Position numbers and translations under genes: made by a program | Source of the DNA: Adineta ricciae | Lineage: Eukaryota; Rotifera; Eurotatoria; Adinetida; Adinetidae | DNA: 64,000 nucleotides | Assembly: GCA_905250025.1 (NCBI GenBank) | Contig: CAJNOJ010000182.1 | Span: 1-64,000 of the forward strand | Direction: 5' to 3' | In this document: positions 20,481-31,325 of the stretch, piece after piece | Layout of the letters: each line of letters begins with the position of its first letter | Numbering within the stretch: position 1 is the first letter of the stretch | The notes under the pieces: generated by a model | Told to the model about the DNA's origin: nothing | Database searches by the model: none | What the model saw: the letters and a program-made list of their open reading frames with translations, nothing else

Positions 20481-23458
20481 CTAGTGCACTGAGGTCTCAC
20501 AATAATGCTTATTCCTACCTAGAGAAACACTGACAGCCCCATGGAGATGAAACATGATTATGCAATATTTGGATAGAACGTTGCTAGTTTCTGTCGTCGA
20601 CGTTGAAGTGCTGCTACTCGACGTACTGGTTGTATCCGTAGTGCTCGTCGATGTGCTGCTGCTAGACGTGCTCGTCGTGTCAGTAGTCGACGTTGACGAA
20701 CTCGTACTAGATGTGCTAGTGGTGTCTGTTGTACTAGTTGATGTGCTTGTACTGGATGTGCTGGTCGTCGCTGTGGTGCTTGTTGACGTACTGGTGCTGC
20801 TTGTGCTAGTGGTGTCTGTTGTACTAGTTGATGTGCTTGTACTGGATGTGGTGGTCGTCGCCGTGGTACTTGTTGACGTGCTCGTGCTGCTTGTACTAGT
20901 GGTGTCTGTCGTACTAGTTGAAGTGCTAGTACTCGATGTGCTGGTCGTCGCCGTCGTGCTTGTCGAGGTGCTGGTACTGCTTGTGCTAGTGGTGTCTGTC
21001 GTACTAGTTGAAGTACTAGTACTGGATGTGCTGGTCGTCGCCGTGGTACTCGTTGACGTGCTGCTGCTGCTTGTGCTAGTGGTGTCTGTCGTACTAGTTG
21101 ATGTGCTTGTAGTGGATGTGCTCGTCGTCGCCGTGGAGCTTGTTGACGTGCTGGTGCTGCTTGTACTAGTGCTGTCTGTCGTACTAGTTGAAGTGCTTGT
21201 AGTGGATGTGCTCGTCGTCGCCGTGGTGCTTGTTGAGGTGCTGGTACTGCTCGTGCTAGTGGTGTCCGTCGTAGTAGTTGATGTGCTAGTACTGGATGTG
21301 CTGGTCGTCGCCGTGGTACTCGTCGAGGTGCTGGTACTGCTCGTGCTAGTGGTTACCGTCGTAGTAGTTGATGTGCTAGTACTGGATGTGCTGGTCGTCG
21401 CCGTGGTACTCGTCGAGGTGCTGGTACTGCTCGTGCTAGTGGTGTCCGTCGTAGTAGTTGAAGTGCTAGTACTGGATGTGGTCGTCGTCGCCGTGGTACT
21501 CGTCGAGGTGCTGGTACTGCTCGTGCTAGTGGTGTCCGTCGTACTAGTCGAAGTGCTAGTACTGGATGTGGTGGTCGTCGCCGTGGTACTCGTCGAGGTG
21601 CTGGTACTGCTTGTGCTAGTCGTCACCGTTGTAGTAGTTGATGTGCTGGTACTGGATGTGGTGGTCGTTGCCGTGGTGCTTGTTGACGTGCTGGTACTGC
21701 TCGTGCTAGTGGTTACCGTCGTAGTAGTTGAAGTGCTAGTACTGGATGTGGTGGTCGTCGCCGTGGTGCTTGATGACGTGCTGGTACTGCTCGTGCTAGT
21801 GGTTACCGTCGTACTAGTCGAAGTGCTAGTACTGGATGTGGTGGTCGTCGCCGTGGTACTTGTTGACGTGCTGGTGCTGCTTGTACTAGTGGTGTCTGTC
21901 GTACTAGTTGAAGTGCTAGTACTGGATGTGCTAATGGTGACCGTCGTAGCAGTTGATGTACTCGTCGTTGCCGTGGTGCTCGTCGACGTGCTGGTACTGG
22001 ATGTGCTGGCGGTGTCTGTCGTAGTAGTCGACGTGCTGGTACTGCTGGTCGTCGTTGTTCCAGCCGGAGTCGAAGTGGATGTTGATGTTGTACTGGTGGT
22101 AGTAGTTGCGCTGACAGTGGAAACCGATGTGGACGTAGTGGTGGTGGTAGTTGTTGTAGTCGTGGTCGATGCGGATGTTGACGTTGTACTGGTGGTTGTA
22201 GTGGCACTGACAGTGGAAACCGATGTTGATGTGGTGGTGGTAGTAGTTGTTGTAGTCGTAGTCGAGGCGGATGTTGATGTTGTACTCGTGGTTGTGGTGG
22301 CAGTGGCAGTGGAAACCGATGTTGATGTGGTGGTGGTGGTAGTTGTTGTAGTCGTGGTCGATGCGGATGTTGATGTTGTACTGGTGGTTGTCGTGGCACT
22401 GATGGTGGAAACCGATGTTGATGTGGTGGTGGTGGTAGTTGTTGTAGTCGTGGTCGATGCGGATGTTGATGTTGTACTCGTGGTTGTGGTGGCACTGATG
22501 GTGGAAACCGATGTGGAGGTAGTAGTGGTAGTAGTTGTTGCACTGACAGTGGAAACCGATGTGGAGGTAGTGGTGGTAGTAGTTGTTGCACTGACAGTGG
22601 AAACCGATGTGGAGGTAGTGGTGGTAGTAGTTGTTGCACTGACAGTGGAAACCGATGTGGAGGTAGTGGTGGTAGTAGTTGTTGCACTGACAGTGGAAAC
22701 CGATGTTGATGTGGTGGTGGTAGTAGTAGTCGCGCTGAGAGTGGAGACCGATGTGGATGTAGTGGTGGTGGTTGTTGTTGCAGTCGTAGTGGATGCGGAT
22801 GTTGATGTGGTCGAGGTCGAGGAGGTAGTGGTTTGTGTTGTTGCTGAAGTTGAACTTGTACTGGTGCTTGTTGTCGAAGTCGAGGAGGTAGAAGTGGATG
22901 TGGTGGCCGATGTTGATGTAGTAGTAACACTGGTTGTTGTAGTTTGTGTTGTTGCTGAAGTTGAACTTGTACTGGTGCTTGTTGTCGAAGTCGAGGAGGT
23001 AGAAGTGGATGTTGTGGCCGATGTTGTGGTAGCTGTAGTAGCAGTTGTAGTAGTTGCAGTTGTGACGGTGGTATATGTTGTGGTGGTTGTAGTTATGGTA
23101 GTAGATGCGGTAGCATTTACGAGAACAGATGCGGCTGTAAATATAAATTTGTTGATACAGTTATAGTTGAGAGGATTACTAGTAGTGTTTACTTGTGGTG
23201 GCTGTGTATTTATTACTTGTAACAAGAATTGGTACGAGGAGTGTCACTGTGAAGACACACATACCAATTACTGCACCAACGCCGGTTAAAACTTTAGCTC
23301 GTCTGCTCCTATGGGGAAAAAATTATGGGAAATAGATTAGAAAATGTCGCAGTAGGTATGCCGTTTTACCATCCATTGTGCATGACCGCGACCAATTGAT
23401 TCGAGCCTGCTTGAGGTTGATTCAAGGGTGCTAAGTTGATTTGTTCAGCGCCTGCCAT
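20481..23458 (-). CDS. Ser/Thr-rich type II membrane protein without F5/8C-like domains (gene C)
   Basis: Exons 23370-23458, 23193-23308 and 20481-23134 (introns 61 and 58 nt) encode 952 aa if exon 3 is read to its stop. The N-terminus (MAGAEQINLAPLN...GWSRRAKV, then a span at about 36-60) is clearly paralogous to gene A, with the first intron at the same position. About 850 residues of S/T-rich repeats follow. The C-terminus is a short non-repetitive tail (NVLSKYCIIMFHLHGA...) instead of the lectin-like domains. A good donor (CTAG|GTAGGA, about 20521) lies in that tail, so the mRNA may splice onward, possibly to gene B. Probably a mucin-like surface protein. An acceptor-like TTTCCCAG sits 14 nt before the ATG. 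Confidence 0.75.
20580..21960 (-). repeat. 90-bp higher-order repeat (two 15-aa units) in gene C
   Basis: A 90-bp period made of two 45-bp halves coding TATTSTSSTSTSTST and TDTTSTSSTSTSTST, with V or S sometimes replacing the D/A residue. Same 15-aa unit as in gene B, but organised as an alternating pair. Confidence 0.9.
22070..22800 (-). repeat. 48-bp and longer repeats in gene C, second array
   Basis: A different unit, TTTTTTTSTSVSTVSA (16 aa, 48 bp), repeated about five times at 22,530-22,740. A composite ~32-residue version with an STTSTSAST insert fills 22,090-22,530. The four central copies are identical or nearly so at DNA level. Confidence 0.88.
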
Positions 23459-25981
23459 AATAGTTCAATGATCTGGGAAAAATATTATGTTGCACGAAAC
23501 AGTGAATATGATAGAACCAGTTGTCTGTTGTACACCTTTTACAGAAAAATATTGTTCATGACATATTGACGATTTTCGTCATATCTATGAAGGAAAAGGA
23601 TGCTTGGAACATTTAAAAGCGATTTGTTAGCGTGGTAAGAATTTCTTGTAGCTACGTGTCATTTATCAAACAACTCGCAATACGCTTGATATACAATGCA
23701 TCAACGTAGAGGAGAGAAATACTCTTTAATTGTGATGGCTCTGTAGAATTGAGTGCTGCTTTTATGATCGTTTTCTTTTCTGCAAAAATATGAAAATAAC
23801 TCTTATTCTCGCGTATCTTTTCTATCAAAAAGATAAAATACAAAGAGAAAATGTTTTGAAAAGAACATTTCCATGGACTCACTAAAACAAAGAAAAGAGC
23901 AACAAATAACTAAGTTTGCATTCGCACTGAGAAAAACAGCTAATCTTTTAACGGGATGAAAGATATCTTCTCAATTCAACAAAGATTTGTCAGGTAAAGA
24001 ACGGTAATCAGCAATGCTTACTTCAAATCTCTTTTTCATGCTCGATTATTTATATGCTGTCTGTTCCTATTAAAACGTTTTGTTTTTGCGAAGAAAATAA
24101 AATATTTTCATGGAACAATATATCGCTCTTACTTTCTTGATAACTAGATACAGAGAAAACGACGAAGTGTCGCTTATGAAAAATGATGATGACTGAAGAG
24201 AAACATTTTTCAAAAGAGGAACTCTTTCTTTCTTCTCGCTTCTCCTTTCTTTCCTAACAAATTTCCTTCTGATGCGCTTGTTGTTAGGTAGAAAACATTT
24301 TCTCCCTGTTCTTTCTGACAATAGAATGGGAAAACATACCTACCGAAAGTCTCAATCTTGTAATTGACATTCAAATTACCATACATCAATTATGTAGAAA
24401 TATCTAACAAAACGACGTAAGCAAAAGCAATTGTCAATAAGGACATCTTACTTTCATATTCTAACAATAATTCAAATTCGAAACAACAAATATGAATTTT
24501 CATAGGAAAATCAAATCGATCACGTTTGCCCGTGATTACGAGAGTTAAATGGTAAATAGACAAGAAACGGCATCTTTCTTGAATTCTTCATTCTTTGTGC
24601 TTATGACGTCGTTTTGTCATCTTTCTTTCCGTTGAAAACAATTAGCGGTGTTTACCGAATATGATATCATAAAGTATAACCGCTTTTGAGATTTAATCGT
24701 CTTACAGATGTTTTTTTCCATAAGAAAGACTCCATGTTGGATATCCGAGATTCAAAAATATCTTCGAAGAAAATATTTTTTCATTCTCTTTCACCTCGTT
24801 ATTATTTCTTTAGAAACAAAAAATAAAGTTCTACTCGATTTGAGCATTACCATAGTTGCGTATTCGCCATTTTTCCACAGATGAATAAATGACAAATGAC
24901 GCTCCGTGATTACCAATGCTCAACGAACGGTTCTATAGAATTTTTATCGAAACAAAGAGTAACTGATTTCTAACAACTATTTACACAAGGACAAGAAAAT
25001 ATATTTCATTTGACTCAAAACGACAACACCTAGACGTTTTCTCAACTCGAAGACGTCAGTTATCTTTTCAAGTAATTACGTCAAATGGTTTTGTTCAAGA
25101 AGAAATTCAATTTGTTAATACATGAAAGAGAGATAGGGAAGTCAAACAGTTCAACAATTGAATGAGAAGTACCGCGGCGTGATGTTCAAATAAAAAATAA
25201 AGGAAATAATTTTCTTTTATCATTGCATTGACTTCAAGAGATGATCTTCTCTTCCGACTCATCTATCAGTAAAAACGTTTTTTTTCTTAGTTTGCCCTGA
25301 TCTACTTGTATTTGCACTCTGGTACAGCATAGCAACAGGAAAATCGATCGTTTCATGCAAACAATTTTAGTAACTATAGAATTTAAAATCATGATTATAC
25401 AGGGGAATATATTAATAACATCAAATGGATGTTTTTGACAGCGTGAATATTGTGTCAAAAGAGAAAGTAGACACATTCGAAGAGGTATGTTCAGATTTCC
25501 AAAAAAAGAAATTTCCACAATTTACGAAAATTCTATAACATATAATTCATCATGAATTAAAGACAAGAGCGAAGGGCACGGTGAAGAGACGAAGGAAAAT
25601 TCAAGAAATTTCGAGATATTTTCCGTAATTCTAATAATCTGAGAGATGAGGGTCAGAGTTTGGATTGAGGCACTTGTCGCTTATCCTCGCCCTCACCCCT
25701 CAAATGACTGAAATTATCGAAAATACCTCGAAATTTCCTAATTTTCCTTTTCTTCTCGACCTACCTTTCTCTCGTATCTATCGTTCATAGTGAATTATAT
25801 GATATAGGATTTTCGGAAATTTCTTTTTTTGGAAATCTGCACACTGCTAATGGTTTCTCATTTGAGACATTTCAGTGAAGTGATTTTTGATAAGTCGAAG
25901 ACGATATAAACTAGGTTCCACAACATTACCGTGCATTACATTTCGGACATGCGCCGTAGTGTCGCGCGCGGAAATGTCGTG
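23459..25981. other. 2.5-kb gene-poor region
   Basis: Upstream of gene C and downstream of the damaged LRR gene. It contains the large palindrome at 25492-25839 and otherwise AT-rich sequence. ORFs of 76-94 codons here have no family features. Confidence 0.5.
25492..25839. repeat. Imperfect ~348-bp palindrome (MITE-like or long hairpin)
   Basis: The left arm starts CAGATTTCCAAAAAAAGAAA and the reverse complement of the right end reads the same for over 25 nt. Similarity continues inward with mismatches for about 160 nt per arm: AACATATAATTCATCATGAA pairs with ATCATATAATTCACTATGAA, and AGAAATTTCGAGATATTTTC pairs with a near match. The central unpaired part lies near 25660-25690. No ORF is inside. 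Fits a foldback/MITE-type element or an RNA hairpin source; no clear target-site duplication was seen. Confidence 0.75.
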
Positions 25982-26471
25982 TCATGATAAACTATTGAAA
26001 CCAATGATTTCATGAAGTCCATTGTTGTATAAATCAAGAGATGCCAGTCGAGTTAGTCCACTCAAGTCCGGTAAGCGAGTTAACGAACAGCTCATTAACC
26101 GTAAATGTTGCAGATTTGTCAGTGATCCTAATTGTTCAGTCATTGCTACAATAGGAGAAGCTATTATCTGCAATTTATGCATTTTTTGAAGATTTTTTAA
26201 ACAATACAGGTCCATTGGTACACTGGTTTCATTTCGAGTATAGAGACGATCAACACGTGTTCCAGCTTCGTTCATCCAAGCAGTGCTTTTCTATATTGAA
26301 ATACATATAAACTAAATAGAAGAAGTTTAATTTAGTTTTACCTTTGAAGCCGCCAGTAATATGATTTCGCAATGGCCTCTGCGGCATTCATACACCGGAC
26401 ACCACCAACAAACATGACCAAGAACTAATGAAAACTACTGATATAAAACTTTGAAGATGCATTTTTTTCAT
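25982..26471 (-). pseudogene. Damaged secreted leucine-rich-repeat gene
   Basis: An LRR-type exon (25982-26290) contains SLTNLQHLRLMSCSLTRLPD and GLTRLASLDLYNNGLHEI, typical LRR units. It joins cleanly (phase 0, 51-nt intron 26291-26341) to an upstream segment coding CPVYECRRGHCEIILLAASK. Further upstream an ATG at 26471 opens a good signal peptide (MKKMHLQSFISVVFISSW...), but it is in a different frame from the Cys-rich segment, and no normal-sized intron can join them. The 3' end stops soon after the second repeat. Together this suggests a frameshifted and truncated LRR gene; an unusual splice or a sequencing error is possible. Confidence 0.45.
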
Positions 26472-26881
26472 AAGTTCGTCGCGCTTTTTCTACAGTCAAG
26501 ATATAATGTTTGAAACGATATCATACTACAATGAAAACATGTCTATGTACTAACTATACATGAATTGAGACACGAAAATATTTGCATTTTTCTTGAGTAT
26601 TTCATCCAGACAAATTTTGAAATAAATGTTTCGATGAAGAGATAGGATTTTTTTCAAATCTGTTCAGATCATCACAAATAATCCAATCATGAGTTCCTTT
26701 TTTTTCTTTCTAATCAACAGATTTTTATTCTCCCATAGGCACATCTACGTTATCAGAAAGAGAAAAAAGAAAAATCCTGTTACTATAGCGTGTTTACTTG
26801 CTGAAATGTGTACTTGAAAAAGTAAAAGAATGAGTAACTCTTCAAAAGAATAAAACGTCTACTTTTTCTTCTTCAAAAATA
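26472..26881. other. Intergenic region
   Basis: Divergent spacer between the damaged LRR gene (-) and the F-box gene (+). AT-rich; nothing recognised. Confidence 0.5.
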
Positions 26882-28600
26882 ATGAATATCGAAATCTTGC
26901 CAAATGAATTATTTTTTAAACTGTTCGAATACCTGCACATAGCCGATCAATTCCAGGCATTTTATAATCTTAATTCTCGTTTCAATCAACTGCTTTCCCG
27001 TCATTTGAAAACGCACAATCACTTGAATTTATTCTCTGTATCAAAGAAGAATTTTGATGTTATTTGTCGAAATTATCTTCCACAATTTCTCGATCGATCT
27101 ATCTCCATTCATCTCTTTGACAATGCTCAACAAATCAGCCAATTTCTTTCCTATGGATATCATTTTCATCAATTTATCTTCTTAAGATTTCTTTCGTTGA
27201 ATTATGTTGAATCAGCAAGTAGCCTGCAATTAGTCATCGATGAATTACAACATTTGAATTCTCTCACACATTTACTAATTAAACAGTGTGACATCGAGGA
27301 TGTGTTGATCAATAACGGACGGATATTTGATCAAATTTGGACTTTATCGACTTTGACATATTTTGTATTCGAACGAAAAAAATATTTATGGAACCCATTC
27401 TTTATTTCACCAAAACGAATCTCCACATCGATCAAATATGTATATCTAGACGGATTTTCCTACAATTCTGATGAACTGCATCGTCTGCTCGAGCACACAA
27501 TCAATCTCGAAAGTTTAAGCATCGAAATCGAACACAATTATGATTATCAATTGATTTCCTCACCGATTTTATCATTGAAAAAGTTAAAACTCTCAGTACA
27601 ATATTCATCGCATATTACTCATCATCTCTTACACTACACGCCAAATTTAACTCATTTAACAATCAAATTATTCTATGTAATCCTCGATGGATATCAATGG
27701 GAGAAATTAATCACCACTTATCTATCAAATTTGAAAGTCTTTCATTTCAAAATGGAATACGTACGACGATGTAATAACACGACCATCGAACCAATCGATG
27801 AATTAATTGATTCATTTCGTAGTCCATTTTGGCTTGTTGAACATCAATGGTTTATTCAATGCCATATTCATCGATCTCATAAACGTCTTCTCGCTCATCT
27901 ATGTACTCTACCGTATCATTTCAATGAGTTTAAGATGAATTCTACTTTACAATTTCGAACAACCTGTCCTGCGGATGAAGTTCGTTGGTCGTATGACAAC
28001 GTGAAACAGTTGACCTATCAAGGTTCGAATTGTTCGTCGATTCGATTTCCAAATGTGGAGAACCTGATCGTTGTATTTCCCATTGATACGTATTTCAAAT
28101 TGAATCTTCCCAATTTATATCGTTTGACTTCAATGACTGTGAAATCAATCGAAACGGTACATGACGAAAGACAATTCGAAAATCTTCTCCGACATACGAT
28201 TAATTTGCGTTCATTAACAATCAAAGAGTCGTCATTCTCGTATGAAGTTTTGTATCGCTTGGCGAATTCCTCGATTCGTCAACTTGATCTTCGTGGTGTT
28301 CGATACTTTAACGAAGAGCAGTGCAAGAAATTGGCGAGTTCAATTTTGGGAACTCAATGCGAAAGATTATCCATCTCGGTCTGTACTCGAACTGATATTC
28401 CTCTTCTTGTTAATCAAATGAGAAAACTTCAAATGTTGAATGTGCACTGTAAGGATGATGATTGGAATCAGAAGATATATGAATCAAATCCAATCGACAC
28501 ATTTGTTCGTTTTTTAAAAGAACAATTGCCGACTACCTGTGCTATTCAGAGGTGTACCGGCGAAAAGACGATTTCTGTACAGTTATTGATCGACGTGTGA
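26882..28600 (+). CDS. F-box protein with LRR-like repeats (intronless)
   Basis: 572 aa in one exon. Residues 3-45 (IEILPNELFFKLFEYLHIAD...) are an F-box, the SKP1-binding motif of SCF ubiquitin ligases. The rest is a string of irregular leucine-rich segments (for example LNSLTHLLIKQCDIEDV, INLESLSIEIEH, INLRSLTIKESSF) that probably form a solenoid for substrate binding. No transmembrane segment. Large families of such F-box proteins are typical of bdelloid genomes. Absence of introns in a 1.7-kb gene, where neighbours have an intron every few hundred bases, suggests retroposition or a rapidly expanding family. Substrate is unknown. Confidence 0.85.
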   Translation: MNIEILPNELFFKLFEYLHIADQFQAFYNLNSRFNQLLSRHLKTHNHLNLFSVSKKNFDVICRNYLPQFLDRSISIHLFDNAQQISQFLSYGYHFHQFIFLRFLSLNYVESASSLQLVIDELQHLNSLTHLLIKQCDIEDVLINNGRIFDQIWTLSTLTYFVFERKKYLWNPFFISPKRISTSIKYVYLDGFSYNSDELHRLLEHTINLESLSIEIEHNYDYQLISSPILSLKKLKLSVQYSSHITHHLLHYTPNLTHLTIKLFYVILDGYQWEKLITTYLSNLKVFHFKMEYVRRCNNTTIEPIDELIDSFRSPFWLVEHQWFIQCHIHRSHKRLLAHLCTLPYHFNEFKMNSTLQFRTTCPADEVRWSYDNVKQLTYQGSNCSSIRFPNVENLIVVFPIDTYFKLNLPNLYRLTSMTVKSIETVHDERQFENLLRHTINLRSLTIKESSFSYEVLYRLANSSIRQLDLRGVRYFNEEQCKKLASSILGTQCERLSISVCTRTDIPLLVNQMRKLQMLNVHCKDDDWNQKIYESNPIDTFVRFLKEQLPTTCAIQRCTGEKTISVQLLIDV

Positions 28601-29277
28601 ACGATCAAACTGCATATTTTGAAGAATTTGCTGCTACTTGAAAGATTTGTAAGATATGCAATAAAAGAATAAGTACTTGAATCGAACATTTCAAGTATTT
28701 CTTTTTGTCGCACATAATTCAAATGGAGACAACATACGATGCAAATTGTAATAAATCTGAATATCTAAATTCTCGAATATTACTCGTTTTTTCCAGGTAA
28801 AAATTGGTTATAAACCGATTTTCCGTGGAAAGTCTTCCCTTTGTGTGCTGCATACATTCATTAAATTATTCATACAGGTAAGTAAAGCAAAGGAAAGAAT
28901 GTGAAATTCGTTCTGTACAGGGTGTTTTACTGAATAATGCAGATAATTACGAAATTTAATTATTTTTTGTATCAATTATATAATACTGTTTGTCTCTGTT
29001 TATACATTTTGTTTTAGATATGCTATTTCTATTGCAATTTTTTACAAATTGATAGGTCTTCATCTTTGCTAGTATTCCGCTTGATTAGCAATAGAGAGAA
29101 GACAGAAAAAGATCTTTTTCAATCGTATGTTCGGTATTGAATTGTCAAAGTTCGAAAAAATATTGTTTCAAAGAAGACATATTGTCTTGCGCTTTGAATA
29201 ACTAAAAGGAAAATCTTCATCGATATGAAAAGTAATAAGAAGAAAATGTATATTGTTTCGTCTTAACACTGTTTTTA
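28601..29277. other. Intergenic region
   Basis: 3' flank of two convergent genes. AT-rich, no coding pattern. Confidence 0.5.
28660..28665 (+). terminator. Poly(A) signal of the F-box gene
   Basis: AATAAA 60 nt after the stop codon of the F-box gene. Confidence 0.5.
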
Positions 29278-30445
29278 TTACACGGCATAGTTGGGAGCCT
29301 TGTTATTACCAGCCTGGCTTGCTACAGTAGTACTGCTATCTCCACTACCTCCACTACTGCTACTTTCGTCATTTTGAGATGTGCTGATCGTAGACGATGG
29401 GACATCGGTCGAGCTGGACGACGGGATATCAGTCGAGCTGGATGATTGCATGTTGGTTGTTGTTGGGTTTGTACCTCTAACTGATAATGTAGTATTTGAT
29501 GTATCAATGCCATTAATTATTGGTGTCGCTTCTAAAATAATTTTGATATTACTGATACTGAAATCTATGAAACAACTTTTGTTCTTGTTCATAGAACTCT
29601 AGTTAATACTAAGTTAAAGCACTCCATGCTAACTCACGAATAGAGATTTGATGATGTTCGATGCTTACCTTTACCTGCTAAATAAACACCTAATAAGGAA
29701 AACAAGACGATGCTTGCTAGAATACCACCCACTGCCACTCCAATCGCTAATGGTTTGGAGCAAATATTCAAGCTGTAACAAAAAACAGTATTCGTTTATA
29801 GCCATTTTAGACTGTACAGACAGGAAATACTTACCCGGGACCTGGCCCTTTGTCACGACGGTAACTACTCTCTATTTGTTTGATAATTTCAGTATTGGAG
29901 ACGTTAGATTCGAAGGCCTGTGTTTGAGACGCTGGTGCAACCTTGCCCGCCGATCCGGATATGCGAATTGTTGTTATAACAGATTTGGATTCATTTACCG
30001 TTTTTGCTGTTGATGATGCCGATGTCGATGAAGCATTGGTTTCCGTCGCCGATGCTGTTGCTAAGCTGGATGCTGCATTAGCCGCCGAGTTTGATGCTGA
30101 AGTCGTAGGTGTCATCGATCCTGGCACCAGCGGCTGCGCAGATTTAACGCTCGGTATTGGCGTCGATTCGGAAAGTGATATTGCTGTTGCCGCTGATGCC
30201 AGTCCTGGTATCAATGTTGATGCCGATTTAATTCCGGATGTTGCCGCCGGAGCTGTAGACAATATTGTTGTGAATGCCTGTGATGATTGAAGTGTTGGTG
30301 TCGGTGATGATCCAAAGCCAGGTGTCAGAGTTGATGCTGATTTTATTGTTGTAGGCGTTGTTGAAAGTCCTTGTGCTGGCGCTACTTCGAGTGTAGGCGC
30401 CGTCAACGGTTGAGCCGATGTAGTTTGCTGCTGAGCCGAAAGCAT
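29278..30445 (-). CDS. Ser/Thr/Ala-rich single-pass membrane protein (3 exons)
   Basis: Exons 29835-30445, 29669-29772 and 29278-29531 (introns 62 and 137 nt) encode 322 aa. Residues 1-200 are Ser/Thr/Ala/Pro-rich and carry three imperfect repeats: IKSASTLTPG, IKSASTLIPG and VKSAQPLVPG. One membrane span follows (about 211-237, LAIGVAVGGILASIVLFSLL). The C-terminal part is again Ser/Thr-rich with a duplicated SSSSTDIPS/SSSSTDVPS. There is no signal peptide. The basic stretch YRRDKGPGPG before the span favours a cytosolic N-terminus. No family is recognised. It may be functionally similar to the Ser/Thr-rich surface proteins at 11-23 kb, but shows no sequence relation. Confidence 0.7.
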
Positions 30446-31325
30446 TTTCGATGAATTCAGTTTCTCTAGTCAACAAACTTCGTGAGTCGCTTTTTTGTGT
30501 TTGAATAAAAACTACGCAACTAGATTCGTTTTTATTCTTACTCATTTACATTTTAATACGCTTCCACATCAGAGCCATATGTACGGCTTCTTTTCTGATA
30601 CAGACAAATCCGCACTTTCAATCAACTATCAAAAATATTTATTCAATATGGGATAAAACATATATAGACTACGCCTTATCAGGAATGCGAGTCAGACAAA
30701 TTGAAAATTGAAATTGTTCTGGAAATACATTCTTTTTTCGTAACAAAATTCCCACGTATAATATATTCTATAAGTTCGAAGTAACCTTTGTAGATTAAAA
30801 TCGCACGTAAAATGGTTCTTTTGGCGTACTATACATATGGTAAATGTGATGTTATTTTATTTGAGAATAGCTAATGATTTCTCTCTCTCTCTATTCTTAA
30901 TAATGAAAGTCCGTGTGCATTTGTAATTGTGTTGTTTCTAGTAAGAGAACTTTCCTTGTGTTCAATTCAGGAAGATGGTGTTTCATTCCATTGTTTTACG
31001 ACATCACCATGAACTATGGGATTTTTATGTAAATGTTCACCTCAGGGAAGCTTATTAGCTACAAATCATTATTATATACAGACAAAACAAATTTTTGATG
31101 AAGTTTCACACTCTGTCATCACTAGCGCTTCCACTATATAGTGTCAAGCTAATGATAAATTTTGTAGAGGCTCAAGTTCTTCTTTCATGGTTATACGATC
31201 AGCAATGTATCGTATTTATAAATATATTAGACTCTGTTTTACTGCCTCCTCAGTAAAACTAATTCTAAAACTATAAGTTCGCATGCTTTACACATCATTG
31301 TATCGTTCATATACAAATATTCCGC
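30446..31325. other. Intergenic region between divergent genes
   Basis: 880 bp with the promoters of the Ser/Thr-rich gene (-) and the FBXO21-like gene (+). A TTTATAAATA element at about 31215-31224 is a possible TATA box, about 100 nt upstream of the FBXO21-like ATG. Confidence 0.5.

Noticed and set aside
17550-22800. Regular 45-48 bp repeats considered as CRISPR or satellite DNA
   Set aside because: No spacers between units, always in frame with a coding exon, and in a eukaryotic context.
21803-22930. 375-codon minus-strand ORF rich in Pro/His/Gln
   Set aside because: Alternative frame within the gene C repeat; low-complexity artefact.
20554-23166. 870-codon plus-strand ORF of Val/Leu repeats
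   Set aside because: Antisense shadow of the gene C stalk, for the same reasons. The minus strand carries the conserved anchor exons.
29381-29602. Plus-strand ORF of 73 codons
   Set aside because: Antisense of the last exon of the Ser/Thr-rich single-pass gene.
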